Below are positions 1 to 5,525 of a stretch of DNA of 5,525 bases, one piece after another. The stretch is from an uncultured bacterium. GTDB taxonomy: Bacteria; Bacteroidota; Bacteroidia; Bacteroidales; Paludibacteraceae. Position 1 is the stretch's first letter. Each line of letters opens with the position of its first letter. A program made the translations under genes and the position numbers. The notes beneath the pieces are model-generated. The model saw nothing but the letters and a program-made list of their open reading frames with translations. It had not been told where the DNA came from and searched no databases. The stretch spans positions 1-5,525 of the forward strand of contig CAMTOX010000147.1 of assembly GCA_947074225.1 (NCBI GenBank). Reading direction: 5' to 3'.

Positions 1-1536
1 CCGAGGCAAAAAATGATTGGTATGATGTATTTGGTGCTTACCGCGATGTTGGCATTGAATGTATCTACAGATATCTTGAAAGGATTTTCCATGGTAGACC
101 GTAGCTTGCGTGTTTCGATAGAGACATCGGAGAAGCGTAATGCGAACTTACATGGCACCTTGGAAGATATGGCAAGTTTAAATGAAGAAAAAGTTGGTGA
201 ATGGTTAGGTAAATCTAAATTGGTAAAACAAAAAGCCGATTCACTATATGATTATATTCAGGAATATAAAGTTGAAACAATACGCTTAGCCGATGGTAGT
301 AAAACCGATCCCGAGGGATTGGTAATAAATGCACAAGATAATCTTGATGTTGCCGGAACTTATGCAATAGTTAAAGGTAATGGTAAGATATTACGTGAGA
401 AGATTGAGAATTATCGTGAGTTTGTTAAAGAACAATTCAATAATGATTCTGTAAAATCAGAACTTTACGATCGTATATTTAACACTGATGCTCAAAAGTT
501 GAAAGATGGTTCATCTCGTAATTGGGAAAACGGTACTTTTGAATCTCAACCTTTGGCAGCTGTAGTAACGATGTTGACAAAGTATCAAAATGACGTTCGT
601 ACATCGGAAACTGAGTTGATTCAATATTTTATTTCTCAGACTGACGCAAGCGACTTCCGTGTAAATAAAATTGAAGCGATTGTAATACCTGAGAGTAAGA
701 CTGTAATGCAAGGTAGCCCTTATAAAGCTCAGATAGCTTTAGTAGCTTTAGACTCTACCAAGCAGCCATTATATTTTGTAAATGGAGTTCAGTTAGATAC
801 AGCAGCAAAAGGAAATTTAGTACGTTCAACAGGTTCAGTAGGATCATATACTTTAGATGGTTATATTGAAGTTATTGGTAATGATGGTGTAGCAGTGCCT
901 TATCCATTTACAACTGAATATACTGTTACAGCTCCATCGGCAACGATAGCCAATATGGATATGAATGTAGTGTATCGTGGATACGATAACCGTATGGGTG
1001 TTTCAGTACCAGGTGTAGCAACAGAGAAGTTACGTGTAACAGCTGAGGGTGCTACCATGGAGAAGAAAGGTAATGAGTGGATTTGTAAGCCTTCGGCTAA
1101 TAGTGAAGTTACTATTAATGTGTTGGCCGATATGAATGGTAAGATGACCTCTATGGGATCTCAGAAATTCCGTGTACGTACATTACCAGATCCAACAGCT
1201 TTCTTACGTATTACCGATTCTAATGGAAACCGTATAGATTATTTGCCAAGCGGAAAGCATAAACTTAGACGTCAAGAGTTGATTGATGGTACTATGGTTG
1301 CAGAATATGCAGACGGAATGTTGCAAGCAGCATTTAGAATTTCAGAGTTTACTCTGTTAATTTCCGATGCTCGTGGTGGTTTCACTGCCTCTCAATCAAG
1401 TGGAAATAAATTCTCTGATTCGCAACAGAGAACCTTGTTAAGATTAAAAGCAGGTTCGGTGATATTAATAGATAAGATTAAAGTAACAGGTGCTAAAGCC
1501 ACTACATTATCTTATCCGTTGATTACCTTGCCTTAA
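1..1536 (+). CDS. gldM: T9SS / gliding motility motor protein GldM (PorM), 5'-partial
   Basis: GldM (PorM) is the inner-membrane-anchored, periplasm-spanning shaft of the type IX secretion and gliding motor. It pairs with GldL, which harvests the proton motive force, and reaches the GldK/GldN ring under the outer membrane. The reading frame is open from base 1, and the codons before the ATG at 13 read P-R-Q-K, joining the family hallmark PRQKMIGMMYLVLTAML; so the ATG at 13 is internal and the true start lies roughly 7 codons outside the window. The Arg (bases 4-6) matches the N-terminal arginine known from GldM as a salt-bridge partner of the GldL glutamate. Counting from Met at 13: one transmembrane helix at about 1-20, a mostly helical first periplasmic domain to about 215 with the signature W171..F176..PLAAVVT (180-186) and QNDVR (192-196), then beta-rich domains to residue 507. 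The total length fits the family's ~515 residues. gldN follows after 14 bases, so the two are surely cotranscribed. No frameshift seen. Confidence 0.96.
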   Translation, partial: PRQKMIGMMYLVLTAMLALNVSTDILKGFSMVDRSLRVSIETSEKRNANLHGTLEDMASLNEEKVGEWLGKSKLVKQKADSLYDYIQEYKVETIRLADGSKTDPEGLVINAQDNLDVAGTYAIVKGNGKILREKIENYREFVKEQFNNDSVKSELYDRIFNTDAQKLKDGSSRNWENGTFESQPLAAVVTMLTKYQNDVRTSETELIQYFISQTDASDFRVNKIEAIVIPESKTVMQGSPYKAQIALVALDSTKQPLYFVNGVQLDTAAKGNLVRSTGSVGSYTLDGYIEVIGNDGVAVPYPFTTEYTVTAPSATIANMDMNVVYRGYDNRMGVSVPGVATEKLRVTAEGATMEKKGNEWICKPSANSEVTINVLADMNGKMTSMGSQKFRVRTLPDPTAFLRITDSNGNRIDYLPSGKHKLRRQELIDGTMVAEYADGMLQAAFRISEFTLLISDARGGFTASQSSGNKFSDSQQRTLLRLKAGSVILIDKIKVTGAKATTLSYPLITLP

Positions 1537-1550
1537 AAATATCATTTCAT

Positions 1551-2423
1551 ATGAAGAAGAGTAAATTGTTATTATCAGTAGTTGCCCTAATCTTTAGTAC
1601 AGTGGCATTTGCTCAGAGAGATATTCCTGAGGAGAATGAGGTTTTGTTTGATTCGAATGGTAGCTTTACCCGTGTAGTTAATACACCTGAAGAGGTTAGC
1701 GCTAAACTTATCACAGTAAATCCTTTGATTGATGATGTGCCTTGGCGTAAAAGAGTCCTAAGAATCATCGACTTAAGAGAGCAGCAAAATCGTCCATTGT
1801 ATTTTCCTTACGAAGATTTAGAACCCGAAAGCCAAAAAAATCTATTTTCAATCATTTTTTCGAATGTTTTGGACGGAAATTTGCTTGCATATAAATCGAT
1901 AACAAATCCTTTACAAACTTTTGTTCCTAAATTTGATGAGGAAAATTTGTTCAACGTTCAGGATTTTATCGATGCTAATGGTTTAGATCTTTATGAGGAG
2001 ACCTATGATAAAGTTAACTTGATTACTCCAGGTGTTGTTAAATATTATATTCAAGAAGTATGGTATTTCAATAAATCAACCTCGACTTTTCATAACAAGA
2101 TTATAGCAATTGCTCCTTTGTATGATAAAAAATATGCAACTGAAGATGTTGAAACCGGTGTATTCTTTTGGATACCTTACGAAAATTTACGCCCTTTCTT
2201 GCAAGAAGAATTTATTAAAGTAAGTGGTCGCAATACTGCTCCTTTAGTGAACTTTGATGACTTTTTCATAACTCGTCAGTTTTATAGTTATATTGTTAAA
2301 GATTACGATATCGTAGGTAGAGATGTTGATACGGGAACAGAAGATCCTATATATATTAAACAAGAGCAAAATCGTATTGAAGATGAAATATTAAACTTTG
2401 AAATGGATTTGTGGAGCTACTAG
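1551..2423 (+). CDS. gldN: T9SS / gliding motility protein GldN (PorN)
   Basis: GldN (PorN) is a periplasmic T9SS component that binds the lipoprotein GldK (PorK) to build the large ring attached to the outer membrane, and contacts the periplasmic part of GldM. The 290-residue product begins with a Sec signal peptide: MKKSK, a hydrophobic stretch (about 6-18) and a likely signal peptidase I site after A19-F20-A21, leaving Gln22 first. Family features visible are W65..R68 with RIIDLRE (71-77) and PLYFPYE (82-88), VWYFN (170-174), FFWIPYE (205-211), FDDFF..R.F (235-244) and the C-terminal FEMDLWSY (283-290). The start is well fixed by the signal peptide and by lying 14 bases after the gldM stop. 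The length and the preserved C-terminus indicate an intact gene. The last seven codons form the left arm of a stem-loop that probably terminates the transcript. Identification rests on recognised motifs and gene order, not on an alignment. Confidence 0.95.
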   Translation: MKKSKLLLSVVALIFSTVAFAQRDIPEENEVLFDSNGSFTRVVNTPEEVSAKLITVNPLIDDVPWRKRVLRIIDLREQQNRPLYFPYEDLEPESQKNLFSIIFSNVLDGNLLAYKSITNPLQTFVPKFDEENLFNVQDFIDANGLDLYEETYDKVNLITPGVVKYYIQEVWYFNKSTSTFHNKIIAIAPLYDKKYATEDVETGVFFWIPYENLRPFLQEEFIKVSGRNTAPLVNFDDFFITRQFYSYIVKDYDIVGRDVDTGTEDPIYIKQEQNRIEDEILNFEMDLWSY

Positions 2424-2439
2424 CTCCCAATCCATTTTA
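2399..2439 (+). terminator. Stem-loop overlapping the gldN stop codon, probable terminator or attenuator
   Basis: Two nested inverted repeats are seen. The outer arms AAATGGATT (2401-2409) and AATCCATTT (2429-2437) are exact complements, extendable by a G-U and a T-A pair to 2399/2439. The inner arms GGAGCT (2413-2418) and AGCTCC (2422-2427) enclose a 3-base loop. Only 2410-2412 and 2428 interrupt the stem. The right arm ends in a short run TTTTAT. The left arm is the last codons of gldN, and the stop TAG (2421-2423) sits at the loop. The T run is only four bases, so termination may be incomplete and some read-through into the OmpA-like gene is likely. Confidence 0.6.
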
Positions 2440-2471
2440 TCTGTATCTAAACGAGTTATATAAAATACTGC

Positions 2472-3785
2472 ATGACTATGAAAAAATTACTTACATCTTT
2501 ATTCTTATCATCGCTTTTCATTATACCTATGTATGCGCAAAATGAAGTAAATAGCAATGATACAAATTATGATCAGAATGATACTGAAACAGTATCAGAA
2601 ACAGAAAAGGAGAAAAAGACATCTAAGTTTAACCATTGGTCTATTGGAATTCAAGGAGGTATGACCCTTTTTGATGGCGACCAATCGCAAAAACCTTCAC
2701 GTATTGTTCCTTATAGCCAAGCTTTAGGAGGTGGTGGTTTAAATGTTGAATATACTTTTAATCCACGTGTTGGTATATTTGCTCAATATAGCTTCTATAC
2801 TACCGAAGGTATTGCAACTTATTATCCAGATCAATATTCTGCCGCTGGAAGTCAAAAGATAAGTTTCCAAAACTACATTCACAATGTTAGCTTAAACGCA
2901 TCTGTGAACTTAATTACCCTACTAGGTAAATGTTATTCTAATCCTAAATGGAATGCTTATTTCAATATTGGTGCTGGTGTTGGCTTCTACAATATTAGTG
3001 TTTATGATATGAGCGACGACAAGAAGGATTACGCTCTAAACTCTCGTAATAATTATACTTTTATTGTACCTATGGGATTTAGCCTAGAGTATACTCCAGT
3101 AAAATGGTTAGGCATATTCTGGAATACACAATATAATTTCTATTTCGAGGATGATCTTGATGCAAGTATCAAGGGTAATAAAGACGATGGTGTTATCTAT
3201 ACCGGACTTGGTCTTAACTTCAAATTTACTACTAAAGGTAAACAACACGTACGTAACATCTCTTGGTGTCAATTTGCCGATAAAGATAATGAGTTAGAAG
3301 ATGAAATCAAGAAACTTCAGAAACGTATGGCCGATGCCGAAGATGATATTAAAGATCTTAACGAAGAAGTTGATTCATTGAAGAAACGTAAACCAGTTTG
3401 TCCGCCTACATTAACAGAAGCTGATGTTGAAAGAATGATTGGTAAACAAGAAGTTGCCGATTGTGAACCACCTTCAATATACTTCAATATTAATTCTTAT
3501 CAGTTTACTCCTGAAGCAGAAATTACTATTGCTCAAGTAGCTCAACGCATGTATACACATAAGAATCTTAAGGTAACTATTAAAGGATATTGTGACTATA
3601 CTGGTTCTGAAGCTTACAATGAAACATTAAGTAAAGAACGTGCTGAACATGTTAAGAATGTATTGGTGAAAACTTATGGTATTGAGGCCGATAGAATCTC
3701 TACAGAAGGTATGGGTAGAACTATGGGACCTAAAGAAAGTTATTTACCTGACAGACGTTGTGACTTTATTTTCACAAATAAATAA
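2472..3785 (+). CDS. OmpA-family outer membrane protein: beta-barrel, coiled coil and peptidoglycan-binding domain
   Basis: A 437-residue outer-membrane protein expected to link the outer membrane to peptidoglycan. It has a signal peptide (about 1-22, ending M20-Y-A-Q), an acidic Asn/Asp/Glu/Lys-rich linker (about 23-52), and a barrel region of alternating amphipathic strands (about 55-255; e.g. WSIGIQGG, GIFAQYSFY, YTGLGLNFKF). A heptad-like charged coiled coil follows (about 270-306), then an OmpA C-terminal domain (about 335-435). In that domain D375 (in GYCD) and R390 (in SKERAE) are 15 residues apart, the spacing of the two residues that bind diaminopimelate in OmpA domains; DRRCDF (427-432) replaces the usual NRRVEF-type motif. 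The start could be Met1 or Met3 (base 2478); Met3 (MKKLL) gives the more conventional signal peptide. It lies 48 bases after gldN on the same strand, with a stem-loop between. A specific T9SS role is only inferred from position. No clear -7 box was found in the short gap. Confidence 0.93.
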   Translation: MTMKKLLTSLFLSSLFIIPMYAQNEVNSNDTNYDQNDTETVSETEKEKKTSKFNHWSIGIQGGMTLFDGDQSQKPSRIVPYSQALGGGGLNVEYTFNPRVGIFAQYSFYTTEGIATYYPDQYSAAGSQKISFQNYIHNVSLNASVNLITLLGKCYSNPKWNAYFNIGAGVGFYNISVYDMSDDKKDYALNSRNNYTFIVPMGFSLEYTPVKWLGIFWNTQYNFYFEDDLDASIKGNKDDGVIYTGLGLNFKFTTKGKQHVRNISWCQFADKDNELEDEIKKLQKRMADAEDDIKDLNEEVDSLKKRKPVCPPTLTEADVERMIGKQEVADCEPPSIYFNINSYQFTPEAEITIAQVAQRMYTHKNLKVTIKGYCDYTGSEAYNETLSKERAEHVKNVLVKTYGIEADRISTEGMGRTMGPKESYLPDRRCDFIFTNK

Positions 3786-3800
3786 TTCAACATAGATATA

Positions 3801-3846
3801 ATATAAAAAGAGAGGACGATTTTGTAATCGTCCTCTCTTTTTATAT
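3801..3846. terminator. Bidirectional rho-independent terminator
   Basis: A 20-bp perfect inverted repeat (3801-3820 against 3827-3846), with one more T-A pair inside (3821/3826) leaving a 4-base loop. The core AGAGAGGACGAT..ATCGTCCTCTCT is flanked by AAAAA on the left and TTTTT on the right, so a U tract follows the stem in either direction. It lies 15 bases after the OmpA-like gene's stop (plus strand) and 23 bases past the stop of the minus-strand methyltransferase, and so serves both convergent genes. Confidence 0.93.
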
Positions 3847-3869
3847 CATCAATATCTGAAATTTCTTTA

Positions 3870-4631
3870 TTATTCTCTTCTTCTAAATTCAGAACATATT
3901 ATTCCTGTTGCTATGGCAACATTTAACGACTCTGAAGTCTCTTTATCGTGTGAAAAATTTGGTATAAGAAGTTTGGACGACACCAATTTAGATACCTCTT
4001 TAGAGATACCATTACCTTCATTTCCCATGATTATGATACCATTACTCGATAATGTTGTACTATAGATATCTTTTCCATCTAAGAAGGTACCATACACAGG
4101 AATACCATCTTTTACAACTCTCTTTAAAAATATTTCAAGGTCAGTATAGATTAGATTTACTCTCACTATGGCACCCATGGTGGCTTGAATAGTTTTATTA
4201 TTATATAAATCGACAGTGTCATTAGAACATATAATGTTCTTCACTCCAAACCAATCGGCAATTCTTATAATGGTACCTAGGTTTCCAGGGTCTTGTATAC
4301 TATCTAAGCATAGTATAAGTTCTTCAGAGAAATTTATCGCTTCTAATGTGGTCTCTTCTTTTTTATTAAATAGTGCTAGCATTTTTGGAGCACTATTAAG
4401 AGAAGTAATTTTCTTTATCTCTTCCTCTTTTGCGATAACACAATTATAAGCACTTATTTCTGGATATTTATCTACCACGTCATGATTTATGACAATGAGT
4501 TCAGGTGTCATCGTTGTCAATAAATCCAGAACAAGTTTTTCTCCTTCGGCAATAAAATAGGGAGAGGCAGCTCTTTTCTTTTTAAGTTTCAAAGAGTTGA
4601 TTAGCTTTATTTGATTTTTTGATAAATTCAT
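3870..4631 (-). CDS. TrmH/SpoU-family RNA 2'-O-ribose methyltransferase
   Basis: A cytoplasmic SPOUT-class enzyme expected to transfer a methyl group from S-adenosylmethionine to a ribose 2'-OH in rRNA or tRNA. The 253-residue product has an N-terminal substrate-binding region (about 1-95, with the family phrase YFIAEGEKLVLDLL at 25-38) and the catalytic knotted domain (about 105-250). All three SpoU motifs are present: motif 1 DPGNLGTIIRIADWFG (114-129) with Asn117 and the catalytic-type Arg123; motif 2 IIIMGNEGNGIS (199-210) with Glu205; and motif 3, IP at 223-224 then ESLNVAIATGI (234-244). Between IP and SLNV there are ten residues, more than in many relatives. The start ATG gives a normal N-terminus for the family. 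The gene is convergent with the OmpA-like gene, sharing its terminator, and divergent from the TamL-like gene. The exact RNA target cannot be told from sequence, so no symbol is given; this class is often labelled TrmH or RlmB in error. Confidence 0.94.
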   Translation of the reverse strand: MNLSKNQIKLINSLKLKKKRAASPYFIAEGEKLVLDLLTTMTPELIVINHDVVDKYPEISAYNCVIAKEEEIKKITSLNSAPKMLALFNKKEETTLEAINFSEELILCLDSIQDPGNLGTIIRIADWFGVKNIICSNDTVDLYNNKTIQATMGAIVRVNLIYTDLEIFLKRVVKDGIPVYGTFLDGKDIYSTTLSSNGIIIMGNEGNGISKEVSKLVSSKLLIPNFSHDKETSESLNVAIATGIICSEFRRRE

Positions 4632-4666
4632 CTTCTATCGTTATCTTATTGAGGATTATTTTAATG

Positions 4667-4674
4667 CAAAATTA
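4667..4674 (-). promoter_or_regulatory. Putative -7 promoter box for the RNA methyltransferase gene
   Basis: On the minus strand these bases read TAATTTTG, matching the Bacteroidota -7 consensus TAnnTTTG, 35 bases upstream of the methyltransferase ATG. A good TTG/TTTG -33 element at the usual ~19-base spacing is not visible; the nearest TTTG is only about 8 bases upstream. The call therefore rests on the -7 box and its position in the divergent spacer. Confidence 0.45.
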
Positions 4675-4696
4675 CTCAAAAACAAATCATTTGAAG

Positions 4697-4704
4697 TATA
4701 TTTG
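4697..4704 (+). promoter_or_regulatory. Putative -7 promoter box for the TamL-like gene
   Basis: TATATTTG matches the Bacteroidota -7 consensus TAnnTTTG exactly and lies 44 bases upstream of the ATG at 4749. No clear -33 TTG is present at the normal spacing. With the minus-strand box at 4667-4674 it forms a back-to-back promoter pair 22 bases apart in the 117-base spacer. Confidence 0.5.
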
Positions 4705-4748
4705 CAGTTAATTCTTTACTGAAATCATTATCATAGGGTAGTTGAGGT

Positions 4749-5525
4749 ATGAAAAACCATTTTGGGATTATTATGTTACTGATGGTGCTGTTTCTTTCGA
4801 GTTGCAGTGTCACCAAATATGTACCCAAAGATGATTTATTACTCAATAAAACAAAGATAAAGTCCGATATTCCAGATATTACCTCTGATTATCTTAAAGA
4901 TTATTTGCAGCAAACTCCTAATAGCTATCTGTTAGGGATGACGCGAATGAGTTTAGGTATTTACAATATGTCGGGATCTGATACCACAAAGTGGGCAAAT
5001 CGTTTCTTAAGACGTATTGGCGAAGAACCTGTTATATACGACTCTACTTTAACTACCTATTCTAAGGATGAGATGTTAAAGGTAATTCAAAATAGAGGGT
5101 ATCTTGATGGTAATGTAAGAGTGGAAGAGAAGATTAATAAACAAAAGATTAATCTTACTTATATTGTTAATGGTGGGATACCATATACTATAAACCGGTA
5201 TAGAATTACTTTGCCCAGCGATAGTGCAATGCACTATATTGAAAATTCGCGTTCAGAAACCCTTCCGAAAGAGGGCGAGTTATTCGATGTGGATGTGCTA
5301 GATAAAGAAAGAGATAGAATTGTATCAATACTCAGACGTAGAGGATATTATAATTTCCAGAAGGAGTTACTCTATTTTGAGGCCGATAGTGCGCTTAAAG
5401 ATCATAGAATAAATCTAACTTTAAAGCTTCAGCCGGCTTTTGCCAATAACGATTCTGCTCTACAAATTTTTTTTAGTCAGACGCTTAGTGGTAATCGCTC
5501 TGCAGACGTTGGTAGTGGGACAAGG
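4749..5525 (+). CDS. tamL: TamL-like outer-membrane assembly lipoprotein (BamA/TamA superfamily), 3'-partial
   Basis: The first 259 codons of a gene that runs off the right edge with no stop. TamL is the lipidated Bacteroidota counterpart of TamA: periplasmic POTRA domains followed by a C-terminal outer-membrane barrel, thought to work with TamB in envelope assembly or lipid transport. The start ATG opens a lipoprotein signal: MKNHFG, a hydrophobic core (7-15), then lipobox LSSC with Cys19 as the lipidated residue. Directly after comes SVTKYVPKDDLLLNK (20-34), the characteristic TamL phrase (C-S-x-T-K-x-VP...LLN). RRIGEEPVIYD (88-98) is also a family feature. Two POTRA-like units are visible: about 102-155 (NRGYLDGNV, then an INLTYIV strand and GIPYTINRYRI) and about 178-230 (RRRGYYNF, then INLTLKLQP). 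The barrel lies beyond the window, so the class is inferred from the N-terminal half. A T8 tract (5467-5474) leaves the frame open as read. Divergent from the RNA methyltransferase gene. Confidence 0.88.
   Translation, partial: MKNHFGIIMLLMVLFLSSCSVTKYVPKDDLLLNKTKIKSDIPDITSDYLKDYLQQTPNSYLLGMTRMSLGIYNMSGSDTTKWANRFLRRIGEEPVIYDSTLTTYSKDEMLKVIQNRGYLDGNVRVEEKINKQKINLTYIVNGGIPYTINRYRITLPSDSAMHYIENSRSETLPKEGELFDVDVLDKERDRIVSILRRRGYYNFQKELLYFEADSALKDHRINLTLKLQPAFANNDSALQIFFSQTLSGNRSADVGSGTR

Noticed and set aside
13..15. ATG at 13 as the real start of GldM
   Set aside because: The four codons before it, P-R-Q-K, belong to the conserved GldM N-terminus and the frame is open to the window edge, so the start lies upstream.
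511..711. Minus-strand open frame of 66 codons inside gldM
   Set aside because: It is antisense to a strongly conserved part of gldM, has no recognisable motif and no promoter or start signal; a shadow frame.
2440..2471. A promoter for the OmpA-like gene in the short gap after the gldN hairpin
   Set aside because: The sequence is AT-rich (TTATATAAAATAC), but no match to TAnnTTTG with a -33 TTG was found, and a start site there would leave almost no leader.
4216..4449. Plus-strand open frame of 77 codons inside the methyltransferase gene
   Set aside because: It is antisense to the SpoU substrate-binding and motif 1 region; its hydrophobic, Ser-rich composition is what the reverse complement of that gene would give.
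1..5525. Search for mobile elements, CRISPR arrays, tRNA/rRNA genes or a wholly new system
   Set aside because: No transposase, long direct repeats, repeat-spacer pattern or structured RNA was seen. The coding regions are all explained by known families and fill nearly all of the window.

Overview
The window comes from an AT-rich member of the Bacteroidota, most likely order Bacteroidales. This rests on the gene content: the gliding/type IX secretion (T9SS) genes gldM/porM and gldN/porN side by side, an OmpA-like protein of Bacteroidales type, a TamL-type lipoprotein, and Bacteroidota-style -7 promoter boxes (TAnnTTTG) in the divergent spacer. The species cannot be named from the sequence alone.

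Layout, left to right: (1) positions 1-1536 hold gldM/porM, lacking only its first few codons, which lie before the window. (2) 1551-2423 is gldN/porN, 14 bases downstream on the same strand. A stem-loop overlaps the gldN stop codon (about 2399-2439) and probably ends or attenuates the T9SS transcript. (3) 2472-3785 is an outer-membrane beta-barrel protein with a coiled coil and a C-terminal OmpA peptidoglycan-binding domain. (4) 3801-3846 is a near-perfect inverted repeat with A and T tracts, a bidirectional terminator between two convergent genes. (5) 3870-4631 on the minus strand is a SpoU/TrmH-family RNA 2'-O-ribose methyltransferase. (6) 4632-4748 is a divergent promoter region. (7) 4749 to the right edge is the 5' part of a TamL-like lipoprotein of the BamA/TamA superfamily; it is open at the window end.

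Five of the window's genes are accounted for by known families, and four of those are envelope genes. GldM is the inner-membrane-anchored, periplasm-spanning part of the T9SS proton-driven motor; GldN is the periplasmic partner of the GldK ring under the outer membrane. The OmpA-like protein probably ties the outer membrane to peptidoglycan, and TamL belongs to outer-membrane assembly. gldK and gldL would be expected just upstream. No mobile element, CRISPR array, tRNA, rRNA or clearly new system is visible. The intergenic stretches are all shorter than 120 bases. The points most worth a second look are the hairpin built into the end of gldN, the OmpA-like gene placed directly behind the T9SS operon, and that protein's unusual cysteines.
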